NCBI RefSeq assembly: GCF_001262015.1
Contig: NZ_CP012075.1
Span: 124,001-188,000, forward strand
Direction of reading: 5' to 3'
Source: Prevotella fusca JCM 17724
GTDB taxonomy: Bacteria; Bacteroidota; Bacteroidia; Bacteroidales; Bacteroidaceae
Length of the DNA stretch: 64,000 nt
Shown: one piece after another, positions 11,123 to 22,065 of the stretch
Layout: each line of letters starts with the position of its first letter
How positions within the stretch are numbered: position 1 is the first letter of the stretch
Position numbers and translations under genes: made by a program
Notes under the pieces: generated by a model
Told to the model about the DNA's origin: nothing
What the model saw: the letters and a program-made list of their open reading frames with translations, nothing else
The model's database searches: none

Positions 11123-11203
11123 ACTTTTATACCCAATGATTATAATCTATAACTTTTTGATATGTGCATTATAGTTTTAACACACCCACATCAGTTCTCT
11201 GCT

Positions 11204-12802
11204 TTACTCTGCGGTCCACAGACGCATTCCCTTGTAACGGTTAAGACCTCCATATACATCAGCACAGCCCATATGACCTTCTACAGGATAGAAATAGAGA
11301 TAATATGCACCTCTGGTAGCTACAGTTGGATTGCCATTCATTGGAGTCGGAGTGCTCGTCCAATAGGCACCATAGGTTCCGATACCAGAGAGTGTTCCAT
11401 TATCATAACTTCCCAAAGCAGGAAGGAAGAAATAATCATCAATGCGGCTCGGTCGCCCTGTAGGGACATTGTGATTAAGAATATTACAAGATATATCTTT
11501 AGTCGTATAATTATTGCCATCAGAAGAATTATTAGAACTGAAGCTGTTAATCTTATTCTTTTTCTTAAACCACATTCCACCTACGTATATGTGTCCCATG
11601 ACTGTCCAAAGCTCTTCATTATCCCAATGGGGATTACCGCCTGTTATATACCAGGAAAGCTCATTTACGTTTGGACAATTTATACAACTGCGTTCAGCCC
11701 CTCCTGCAGAGAATGCCTTTTCGTTGTACCAACGAGAGTCTGTTACACTCCGTGGGTAATAAAATGAATTACTCTGTCCATTAATGGCAGGCTGGTAATT
11801 TTCTTTACCTTTCCAGTAGTCCTGATCATTCCTGGCATCCCACATATAATACTTAGAACTATAGTCTTTTGGATCCAGATTAGCAGTGATATCATAAATC
11901 ATACCAGTCTCACAGTTGACTTTAACAGTCTTGGTAACAGTACCTTCAAGCGCAGGTCCTCCATAAGGAAAAGGAATGTCTTTTTTATTACGGAGCCAAT
12001 AGCGTATGGTCAGGGAATGTTGTCCTGGAGCAATGACAATATAAGAACCGTTTACAGAAAGATCGGCCTGACTGTTTGTTACAGGAAAACCGTCACGACC
12101 ATCCAAGGTAAGCGTGATCTTTTTGGAACCGCCAAATTTTGGAGAAGGCGAAAGCGTTCCATTAGCAAAATCGTAGGTACCAGCAATTTCATCCTCTGAT
12201 ATGACTTCAATCTTAAACAACCTACTGTTCTTTACATATTTATTTGATGTTCGTGGTTGGAAGCAAAGATAGGATGCTTTGTGTTTAAGTCTGAATTTCA
12301 ACTGGTTGCCATTACCTGAAGCTATGGCACTTCCACAGTCACCAGACGTGCCGGCATGGGTGAAGTCGTTAGGCTTTTCCTGCTTCTGGTCAGAGCTAAT
12401 AGTCACTTCTGTACCTGATGCGCTATTAGCACCTGTGTAATGTATTTCACAGTCATTCTTGAAAGATCCGATAATAGAAAAAAGACCACGAGTCTTGTCT
12501 TTGTTAAGTTTTCCTTCCGAGCTCTCTTGCCAATTGCCGCGCATGTCTTTTGCCCATATTTTGTCTCCTGTAGACCAATAAGGGGTTGCGCCTTTCCCAA
12601 TGGCATGGGTAAGGAAAGTGCGACTTGCTGGAGAATTAGCACGTGTTGGCAGTACATCCTCACTTATGAATGTCACTTTCGTGGCTGCGCCATTTCCCCC
12701 GTCTTTTTTATCCCCTTGTACTGCATCGTCGTTGGTACATCCTACCATTGTGATAGCTGCAACCAGAATAGCTGTCTTAAAAAATAGATTTCTTGTTTTC
12801 AT
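11204..12802 (-). CDS. Fimbrillin-like lipoprotein with FISUMP-type C terminus
   Basis: A 532-aa predicted surface lipoprotein. The signal MKTRNLFFKTAILVAAITMVGC ends at a lipidation Cys. The next part (KVTFISEDVLPTRA, then an Ig-like region to about residue 320) resembles the fimbrillin families of Bacteroidota, in which an arginine protease site often follows the signal; PTRANSPASR could serve this. The C-terminal 200 residues have a different character: a long Trp- and Asn-rich region and GAYWTSTP...RGAYYLYFYPVEG...GMRLWTAE, which resembles the FISUMP (Fibrobacter succinogenes major paralogous) fold. Function is probably adhesion or fimbrial tip, by inference. It follows the 70-aa gene by 25 bp. 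Confidence 0.75.
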   Translation of the reverse strand: MKTRNLFFKTAILVAAITMVGCTNDDAVQGDKKDGGNGAATKVTFISEDVLPTRANSPASRTFLTHAIGKGATPYWSTGDKIWAKDMRGNWQESSEGKLNKDKTRGLFSIIGSFKNDCEIHYTGANSASGTEVTISSDQKQEKPNDFTHAGTSGDCGSAIASGNGNQLKFRLKHKASYLCFQPRTSNKYVKNSRLFKIEVISEDEIAGTYDFANGTLSPSPKFGGSKKITLTLDGRDGFPVTNSQADLSVNGSYIVIAPGQHSLTIRYWLRNKKDIPFPYGGPALEGTVTKTVKVNCETGMIYDITANLDPKDYSSKYYMWDARNDQDYWKGKENYQPAINGQSNSFYYPRSVTDSRWYNEKAFSAGGAERSCINCPNVNELSWYITGGNPHWDNEELWTVMGHIYVGGMWFKKKNKINSFSSNNSSDGNNYTTKDISCNILNHNVPTGRPSRIDDYFFLPALGSYDNGTLSGIGTYGAYWTSTPTPMNGNPTVATRGAYYLYFYPVEGHMGCADVYGGLNRYKGMRLWTAE

Positions 12803-12827
12803 TTAACACCTAAATTTTTGATAATTA

Positions 12828-13040
12828 CTACTTTTGGGGAGTATCTGCGCTCCAAGGTTGATTGTCTTCGTCATTGGAGAAAAAATCCTGTTTGGCATCG
12901 CCGAATGTACCACCTTGTCCGATGTGTTCATGATCTCCACTGGCTTCTACCATCAAACTCTCAACTTCTACATGGATGTTTTCTACCATGGGGCAGGTAT
13001 ATACCTGTTTCTTTAATTTTGTTCGATTCATTTTCAACAT
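12828..13040 (-). CDS. Small hypothetical peptide (70 aa)
   Basis: A 70-residue open frame directly upstream of the fimbrillin-like gene and behind a TAnnTTTG promoter with a leader of about 310 nt. Two ATGs are possible (13040, or 13031 giving MNRTKLKKQVYTCPMVENIH). It has no signal peptide or membrane segment. A basic head KLKKQVYTCPMVE is followed by VEVESLMVEASGDHEHIGQGG and an acidic tail. Prevotella genomes carry many such short proteins near surface-protein genes (from memory). Function unknown; it may be a secreted or regulatory peptide. Confidence 0.6.
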   Translation of the reverse strand: MLKMNRTKLKKQVYTCPMVENIHVEVESLMVEASGDHEHIGQGGTFGDAKQDFFSNDEDNQPWSADTPQK

Positions 13041-13357
13041 TTTTTAGAGTAAATAATAAATGATATTTATATAATTTGTGAATATTCTTAATCAGATAAA
13101 CGTAAGATGTTTTTTCATCCTCTATGTTTATGGAGAAACATGTATTTTTACGCAGAAAATCATAAGGAGCTTTAGCTATGTGTACCTTCATATTGGTAAA
13201 GTATGATAGAGAAATCACACACAATCTGTTTAAAAAGCAGGAAAATCAAGAATATCTTAATCCTCATCCTTATTTAAGTTAAGTTTATAAAGCAATATTG
13301 AATATATTTATTTGTTTGCCAACATCTCATTTTTTAGTTAATTTAATTTTCTGTCTA

Positions 13358-13365
13358 CAAAGGTA
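13358..13365 (-). promoter_or_regulatory. -7 element upstream of the 70-aa gene
   Basis: TACCTTTG on the minus strand matches TAnnTTTG. It would give a leader of roughly 310 nt before the 70-aa gene, long enough to hold a regulatory structure. Confidence 0.4.
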
Positions 13366-13584
13366 TGTGTTTTTTAATTGTAAGAAGCAAAAGGTCTGGT
13401 ATAAATATATTTTTTTAACATTCAATGTTCCATGTGTAACTATTTAACGATATGTGTATGATAAAATTTCAAGCCTCAAACAAGACTTGAATTGCATTAA
13501 ACGGGGTCGATTGCGTTTCCTGTCAGGTTCAAGGATTTAATGTAATTCCAGAAATGCGTCTGCTCCTAAATTAGTGCGGAATGC
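13366..13584. other. AT-rich spacer
   Basis: Nothing recognisable between the promoter of the 70-aa gene and the IS66-like remnant. Confidence 0.3.
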
Positions 13585-14148
13585 TCAAGAATTCTTCTGT
13601 TTGATTTTCAGCTTGCGTATTCTACGTTCATCACAATTCTTGAATACAATTACATAGTGGTGTATTTCCTTGATTATCACTTTCTGCTCCGGGGTCGAGA
13701 CCGCTTGCGTCACATAGTCAAGCACACGCTCCGCATCTGCAAGCAGCTCGCCATAATCAGTGCAGTGGTCAGGCGTATTGTCAACAACCTCATCAGGCGA
13801 AGAGTTGCAGGACAGTTTGTGCCCATTATGTCCTTCCTGACCGCCCGACTTTCTGCCACTTAGTTTGCGAAGAGTTTTCGTTCTTCTGACAATCTCGTCT
13901 TTCATGCTCTCTTTGCCTGACGGCGTGCTGCTGCCTGGGCTCTTTCCCTGCTTCTCGTATTTGGACAGACGCTCTGTCAACTTGGCGATACTCTTGTCTT
14001 TCTTATGAATCTGGCGATTTGAACATTCTATGTTACGGTTCAGTCTGGCAATCTCAGCATACTGCTCGTTGATGGTATCATGTGTCAACCACATCTTTGC
14101 TTTCATACCCTGCAGTACTATTGACATGTCCGTAACTTGCTCTTTCAT
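13585..14148 (-). pseudogene. IS66-type transposase, N-terminal remnant
   Basis: Resembles the first 190 or so residues of an IS66-family transposase: a coiled coil (YAEIARLNRNIECSNRQI), the hallmark KLSGRKSGGQEGHNGH, and a zinc-finger-like part that has decayed (DHCTDYGELL where CxxCG is expected, then FKNCDERRIRK). Homology stops and the frame ends in KIKQKNS; the DDE catalytic domain that makes up most of the roughly 500-aa protein is absent. I start it at the ATG giving MKEQVTDMS. A dead fragment, not an active element; terminal repeats were not found. Confidence 0.7.
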
Positions 14149-14321
14149 TAGGTGTAAAGGTGTGAAAGAGATCTCACATATATTAGAAATAAGCACACTT
14201 CATCCTGACTTGTTGTAAGTCTATTATAAAAAATTCAGAAATAATAATAAGGGTATATCACTTACTGCTGAATAGTTACCTTTTTTGTCTTAAAACAATC
14301 TGCCATTCTATTTATTCTTTG

Positions 14322-14329
14322 TACTTTTG
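14322..14329 (+). promoter_or_regulatory. -7 element almost touching the rluA-type start codon
   Basis: TACTTTTG is a full TAnnTTTG match and ends 4 bp before the ATG at 14334. If used, transcription starts at or next to the start codon, so the mRNA would be leaderless. Confidence 0.45.
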
Positions 14330-14333
14330 CAGC

Positions 14334-15224
14334 ATGATAAGAAAGAACCCATATAAAGAGGAGAAATACAAGCATTATCGGGTGGCGGAGCCGGCTTCGT
14401 TGCTTGAGTGGCTGTTGGCTAATCTGAAAGAGAGCAAGAGTAAGGTGAAGGCAACGTTACAGAACCGTGGCATTAAAGTTAACAGCAAGTGTGTTACGCA
14501 GTTCGACTATCAGCTGAAGGCGGGTGACAAGGTGTCAGTCAGCAAGAGCAAGAAGAACGACCAGTTCCATAGCCGTTACGTGAAGATAGTCTATGAAGAC
14601 AGGTTCCTGGTTGTGGTAGAGAAGAATGTCGGCATCCTTTCAATGGCTGCCGGTCACACTTCGCCGAATGTGAAGAAAGTCCTGGATGATTATTTCCATA
14701 AGACAAGGCAGAAGTGTACGGCACATGTCGTGCATCGTCTTGACCGTGACACGTCGGGACTGATGATTTATGCCAAGGATATGCAGACCGAACAGTTGCT
14801 GGAGCGTGACTGGCACAATATAGTCTACGACCGCCGTTATGTGGCTGTGGTAAGCGGTGAGATGGAAGATGACGAGGGAACGATAGCCAACTGGCTGAAG
14901 GACAACAAGTCATACGTTACCTACAGTTCGCCTGTGGATAACGGAGGAAGATATGCTGTTACGCATTTCCGTGTGCTCGACCGTACGGTTTCGCACAGTC
15001 TTGTGGAGTACCGTTTGGAGACAGGGCGCAAGAACCAGATTCGTGTTCATTCTGCGGATATGGGGCATCCTGTCTGTGGTGATATAAAGTATGGTAACGG
15101 CGACGACCCTCTGCACCGTCTTTGTCTGCATGCCTATGTGCTCTGTTTCTATCATCCCGTGACACATCAGCGTATGGAATTCGAGACCCCTGTTCCAACA
15201 AATTTCAGACATTTATTCAAGTAA
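14334..15224 (+). CDS. RluA-family pseudouridine synthase
   Basis: A 296-aa pseudouridine synthase that isomerises uridine in rRNA or tRNA. An N-terminal S4-like RNA-binding segment (about residues 20-75: LLEWLLANLKESKSKVKATL...GDKVSV) precedes the catalytic domain with HRLDRDTSGLMIYAK, where the Asp is the catalytic residue, and the late motif TGRKNQIRVHSADMGHPVCGD. I start at the ATG at 14334 (MIRKNPYKEEK); an in-frame TTG 15 bp upstream falls before the promoter box. The exact RNA target cannot be read from sequence. A small membrane protein gene follows after 13 bp. Confidence 0.93.
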   Translation: MIRKNPYKEEKYKHYRVAEPASLLEWLLANLKESKSKVKATLQNRGIKVNSKCVTQFDYQLKAGDKVSVSKSKKNDQFHSRYVKIVYEDRFLVVVEKNVGILSMAAGHTSPNVKKVLDDYFHKTRQKCTAHVVHRLDRDTSGLMIYAKDMQTEQLLERDWHNIVYDRRYVAVVSGEMEDDEGTIANWLKDNKSYVTYSSPVDNGGRYAVTHFRVLDRTVSHSLVEYRLETGRKNQIRVHSADMGHPVCGDIKYGNGDDPLHRLCLHAYVLCFYHPVTHQRMEFETPVPTNFRHLFK

Positions 15225-15237
15225 TAGAACAATTCCT

Positions 15238-15393
15238 ATGGACAACCTACAGTATATAATACCTCTGCTTGCAGTTATTGTAATCGGTTTTATTCTTATC
15301 AAGAAGATAACGGGTTGCATCTTCCGTATTGTTGTTACAGCTGTGATGCTTGCCGTTTTTTATTGGGTTCTGACAACTTTAGAAGTTCTTTAG
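15238..15393 (+). CDS. Small membrane protein (51 aa)
   Basis: A 51-residue open frame, ATG at 15238 to TAG at 15391-15393. The protein begins MDNLQYIIPLLAVIVIGFIL, then KKITGC, then a second hydrophobic stretch (IFRIVVTAVMLAVFYWVL). This predicts two short membrane helices joined by a basic turn. It lies 13 bp after the pseudouridine synthase and is probably co-transcribed. No function is recognised. Confidence 0.6.
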   Translation: MDNLQYIIPLLAVIVIGFILIKKITGCIFRIVVTAVMLAVFYWVLTTLEVL

Positions 15394-15514
15394 TGGAATA
15401 GTCGCAAATTATTTACGTGAAAAAAAATTCTTTTTTCATGAAGATAATTTGATGGCTGTGTATATTCAGCTGCGGCAATATGACGAGATTGTGGGGTAAG
15501 GTAGCCTTATCTTT

Positions 15515-16091
15515 GGTTCTTCCGTTAAATGCGTAGATTGGAAACAAAACAGAGGCTTATACACCTGCATGGTATGACTGTCCAAGGTCGGACGGTCTCA
15601 CAAAAAGGAATAAAGCACAAGATAAAAATGCAGAAAAGGCAAACAGATACTATGTCTTTCCGTTTTCTACAAACAACTTATTCCCATATCACCCAACGTT
15701 TGTAAACTATTTTCATGCAGTTCAAAGCTAACACATGGTCTTTTGGCTTTGAAAAGACGCCCAATTGACCTGCAATAGACGCCCTTTTGAAGTCCAATTA
15801 AGCACCTTTTCTTGCATGACTTTATAACCAACTGATTTTCTGTTGGTTGCAAACTTGCTTTTTATACGTATTTTTGCCTTTGTCTGTAGGTGTTTTACCC
15901 GAAATTATGTCATGATTTTTCAATCCGTTGTCTGCCTTTTCAAAGTGTTGACATGAAAAGGTTTTCTGCATAGGAGGATGATAATAAATCAGGTGGCCAA
16001 GACAGTCTTGGCTGTGTTTTTATTTAACAAATAACTCCGGTTCTTCCGTTAAAGCTATACGAAAAGTGTCCACGCATTTAACGGATGAACC
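15515..16091. repeat. 577-bp segment bounded by inverted repeats
   Basis: GGTTCTTCCGTTAAATGCGT (15515-15534, then AGA) and its inverted copy ending at 16091 (GGTTCATCCGTTAAATGCGT read on the minus strand, then GGA) match at 21 of 23 positions. A third partial copy (first 15 bases) lies at 16039-16053. The shape is that of a MITE or an IS that lost its transposase; the GGTTCTTCC start recalls ISL3-type ends, which is a guess. No gene lies inside. Confidence 0.5.
15700..15839 (-). repeat. Dispersed intergenic repeat, copy B (inverted)
   Basis: Read on the minus strand: AATCAGTTGGTTATAAAG, GCAAGAAAAGGTGCTTAATT, then 22-bp units with GGGCGTCTATTGCAGG and GGGCGTCTTTTCAAAG, and a tail near GAAAATAGTTTACAAA. 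It is the only copy in this orientation and lies inside the 15515-16091 inverted-repeat segment. Confidence 0.75.
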
Positions 16092-16259
16092 TTATTTTTT
16101 CGTTTTGGTATGCCTTTCTCCAGACGTATTCCTGTCTGTATTGAGTTGCGGAGGAGATTAGTGCGAAGCATATACCTTGTTGTCCGAACCGATAACAGGC
16201 ATAGGAATAGCCCCTTTCATTGTCTTGCGAAAATTAACTTTGAATTTTATTGAACGCAA
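15840..16259. other. Gene-free interval before the lacZ terminator
   Basis: No credible open frame. It holds the right part of the 577-bp segment and otherwise nothing recognised. Confidence 0.4.
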
Positions 16260-16312
16260 AAAGCCCTGTTCCTTTCGGCCTTGGAGATAGAAGGCAAAGG
16301 GAACAGGGCTTT
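16260..16312 (-). terminator. Beta-galactosidase gene terminator
   Basis: A 13-bp stem AAAGCCCTGTTCC/GGAACAGGGCTTT with a 27-nt loop, 24 bp after the stop. The minus-strand downstream side is T-rich. Confidence 0.75.
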
Positions 16313-16336
16313 GTTATATTTGTTTGCTGTCTGCGT

Positions 16337-19435
<3,099 letters not shown>

Positions 19436-19471
19436 CTAATTCACAATAGAGAAGATAACTCTCCCAGCTTG

Positions 19472-20449
19472 TTATTCTGAGAGGGTTATCTCCTTGTTGT
19501 TGATAGTGTAATGGAAAGAAATGGTATAAGAGAGTCCGTCCAATACGTTTCTTATATCCTTGTTCTTCTTGATTACACCCGTATAAGTCTTCTTGTTGTC
19601 TAATTTGGAATCAACGATGATCTTATAATCATAGAGCTGCTCCAGAATGTGTGCAATCTCTTTGACCTGCATATTGTTGAACGGTATCATGTTGTCACGC
19701 CACACAGCATCGACAGCTGCATACTCATTCTCGGTCTTGATGGACTTTGAGTCTTTGCTTACGGTAGCCTTCTGGTTGGGATGAAGGATAACCTTTCCCT
19801 GTCCGTTGAGCCCTGTCACTTCCAGTTTTCCTTCTATCAGGCTGATGACTTCACGTCCTTCGGCACTCTGTCCGTTGAAGTTGAAGGTTGTTCCTAATAC
19901 CTTTGCTGATGCGCCGTCACTGTTTACAATGAATGGCTTTTCTGCATTCTTGGTCACATGAAACAGTGCCTCGCCCTTCAAGTTGACCTTTCTCTCATCT
20001 CCTTCAAAGTTGTCTGCGTAGCTGATGGTCGCTCCCTTGTTCAGCCAGACAGTGGACTGGTCAGGTAATGTGACTTTTTTTATTTCATTCAGAGCGGCAA
20101 CAGTGATGGTTTTTTCAGAACGGTAAAGATAGGCAAAGAGCCCTCCTCCAATCATCAGTACAGCCATCAGAATGGCTGCGGCATAGCGTAGGAAGTGGAA
20201 TGTGCCTTTACTTCTCTTCTGTTTCTCGTAAGCGTCAATCTGATTGAAGAGTCTGGCTTCTGCTTCCTCAATCTTTTCAGATGTGGCAAGTGGGTTAGGC
20301 TTTCCCAGGTGGTAAGCCAGTTCCATCCCGAAGAAGTCCTTGCGATTCTCCTCCGAGTGTGCGAGCCATTCTGCCAGCTGCTCCATCTCTCTGTCTGTTG
20401 CCTTGCCAGTGAGATAGTCTTTGGTAATCTTATTATTTATATCGCTCAT
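19472..20449 (-). CDS. FecR-family anti-sigma factor
   Basis: A 325-aa single-pass inner-membrane anti-sigma factor. I use the ATG giving MSDINNKITK; the longer frame begins with TTG. Residues 1-80 form the cytoplasmic sigma-binding part (DYLTGKATDREMEQLAEWLAHSEENR); a membrane helix (FLRYAAAILMAVLMIGGGLFAYL) follows near 90; the periplasmic FecR domain (VTLPDQSTVWLNKGATISY, FHVTKNAEKPFIV) and a C-terminal STN-contact domain (DYKIIVDSKLDNKKTYTGVI) complete it. In this family the C-terminal part reads the STN domain of a partner SusC porin, here the SusC on the plus strand. The sigma gene lies upstream across a 620-bp gap holding repeat copy C. Confidence 0.92.
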   Translation of the reverse strand: MSDINNKITKDYLTGKATDREMEQLAEWLAHSEENRKDFFGMELAYHLGKPNPLATSEKIEEAEARLFNQIDAYEKQKRSKGTFHFLRYAAAILMAVLMIGGGLFAYLYRSEKTITVAALNEIKKVTLPDQSTVWLNKGATISYADNFEGDERKVNLKGEALFHVTKNAEKPFIVNSDGASAKVLGTTFNFNGQSAEGREVISLIEGKLEVTGLNGQGKVILHPNQKATVSKDSKSIKTENEYAAVDAVWRDNMIPFNNMQVKEIAHILEQLYDYKIIVDSKLDNKKTYTGVIKKNKDIRNVLDGLSYTISFHYTINNKEITLSE

Positions 20450-20464
20450 TCTGTTTTGCTTCAA

Positions 20465-20808
20465 CTGCGGTCTTTAATTATGCTTTTTAATCAATATCAA
20501 TTTATCAGATGATATTCTTTATAACAACCCAACAGCTCTTTTTACGTAATGATGATTAATAAAAAATGTTATAACCGTGTAGATCCGTCACTACAGCATG
20601 CTTTGTCTGTCGTTGTTTTTTCAGCGTTGTGACAGCGTGTTGCCATAGTCAATGGTATAGAAAAACACGATGAAAATTGTTATTATATAGGGTTTACAGT
20701 TGTTCAGTCACATAGCCTTCTCGTGAAATATATTTACAAACAAGAGGGGCTTAATAGTCTTGTAAACAGCATGAAAATGCTTTCGTGACAAGGTTTGTAA
20801 CAGTCTTT
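20465..20808. other. Gap between sigma and anti-sigma genes
   Basis: No gene seen. Sigma and FecR genes are usually adjacent; here 620 bp separate them, including repeat copy C. Confidence 0.4.
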
Positions 20809-20971
20809 CAATCAGGTGATTATATGGTTGTACAAGAAAAGCAGCTTAATTGGGCTTGAATTAAGCCTTAGTTGGCGTTCAATTAAGGCTTAGTTCGATG
20901 CCAATCAGGGCTTGAAAGGGACGCAAGTAAGCATCTGTTGGATTTCTGTCAGGTGAGTTTTTATTACAAAA
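20809..20971 (+). repeat. Dispersed intergenic repeat, copy C
   Basis: Head AATCAGGTGATTATATGG, then CAAGAAAAGCAGCTTAATTG, diverged 22-bp units (GCTTGAATTAAGCCTTAGTT, GTTCAATTAAGGCTTAGTT), and a tail GTGAGTTTTTATTACAAA. It is the most diverged of the five copies. Confidence 0.75.
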
Positions 20972-21084
20972 GTCAGGAAACCCAAATGTCAGCGTTACGG
21001 TTTTTGCCCGTTCCGTATCCGTTTCAGGCAACGGCGACAGGGCAAACTGGCTTTGCAGCAGTTCAGTCCTCGTTAGGGAAAGTC

Positions 21085-21609
21085 TTATGCGTGGCGTTTC
21101 AGTTTTAGTCTTAAAGACTTCAAAGCCTTGTAAAGATGCACTTCTACAGTGCGTATTGAGATGCCTAACTGTTCGGCAATCTCCTTGTTCTTCTTGTCGT
21201 GCTGATAGCTGAGGATGAATACTTCACGGCATTTGGTAGGAAGTTCTCCGATGGCATCATTGATTTGCTTGCGCATCTCCAGTCCTTCAATATAACCCAT
21301 TACATCGTTAGCCTCGGGGTTATAGTAGTCCAGCTTGAACTGAGTAACCTTCTTCACGCTTTCGGCATGGTTGCTGACCACTGTACGGTGCTTGATGACA
21401 TTGAGTGCACGGGTATAGACGATGCGATAGAGGAAAGCCTTGATGTGGTTTTCGTCTTCAACGTCTTCCTTGTGTTTCCAAAGTTCCATGAAGGCTTCCT
21501 GCACGATGTCTTCCGCCTCGTCGTCGTGTACAAGGCGTGCGGCATAGAAGGAAAGAGAGGGGTATAATGCCCTGAATATCTGTCTGAACCTTTGTTCTGG
21601 TAATGTCAT
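21085..21609 (-). CDS. ECF RNA polymerase sigma factor
   Basis: A 174-aa extracytoplasmic-function sigma factor of the Bacteroidota family that works with FecR and SusC. Region 2 has DDEAEDIVQEAFMELWKHKE (about 27-46); region 4 has LPTKCREVFILSYQHDKKNKEIAEQLGISIRTVEVHL (about 125-160), a helix-turn-helix for the -35 element. In this signalling type, outer-membrane binding of a glycan by SusC frees the sigma factor through FecR. It faces away from susC with about 440 bp between them. Confidence 0.94.
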   Translation of the reverse strand: MTLPEQRFRQIFRALYPSLSFYAARLVHDDEAEDIVQEAFMELWKHKEDVEDENHIKAFLYRIVYTRALNVIKHRTVVSNHAESVKKVTQFKLDYYNPEANDVMGYIEGLEMRKQINDAIGELPTKCREVFILSYQHDKKNKEIAEQLGISIRTVEVHLYKALKSLRLKLKRHA

Positions 21610-21704
21610 CGTTGATTTCTTGTTCCTGCCGATTATGGTTCTATCAGTACCTGCAGATTGGCATCTGGCATGGTGTCAGCAGAAGAATTTTAATCTTTAT
21701 GTGA

Positions 21705-21712
21705 CAAAGATA
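21705..21712 (-). promoter_or_regulatory. -7 element for sigma gene
   Basis: TATCTTTG on the minus strand, about 95 bp before the sigma ATG, matches TAnnTTTG and suggests basal transcription by the housekeeping sigma. Confidence 0.45.
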
Positions 21713-21797
21713 CACTTTTTTATACTTGCTAAAGGGGCTTTAGTGGTTAATTTATGTGAAATGGATGTGTTCTACCTCTTATATAAAGAAAATTGAC

Positions 21798-21805
21798 TAT
21801 CTTTG
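21798..21805 (+). promoter_or_regulatory. Possible -7 element toward susC
   Basis: TATCTTTG on the plus strand, about 260 bp upstream of susC. A long leader would result. The ECF-dependent promoter for susC could not be identified by eye. Confidence 0.35.
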
Positions 21806-22065
21806 TAAAAATAAAGTTTTAAGTAGATGTTCATAATTAATTGCCAGTATATTTAAGTCTGTTTTCCATTCAGTCTGCCAGCTTGAAGTAAGGAATGTAG
21901 CAGGCTACACGATTGATGAGAGTTGCCGGATTGACAAAGAACAGACCTGGGGATATTGGTAAAGCAAGGAATAAAACATAAAAAAACATGTATGCGGTTA
22001 ATTCTGAATACCTGTTTTTATGTGTCGTCAGCGTGTTATAAAGATAATACCTGTTGAAATGGAAT

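Noticed and set aside
11162..11767. 201-aa plus-strand frame over the fimbrillin-like gene
   Set aside because: Antisense shadow; no domain or signal recognised, and the minus-strand lipoprotein is convincing.
15667..15852. 61-aa minus-strand frame
   Set aside because: It is translated from intergenic repeat copy B; similar frames would arise from every copy.
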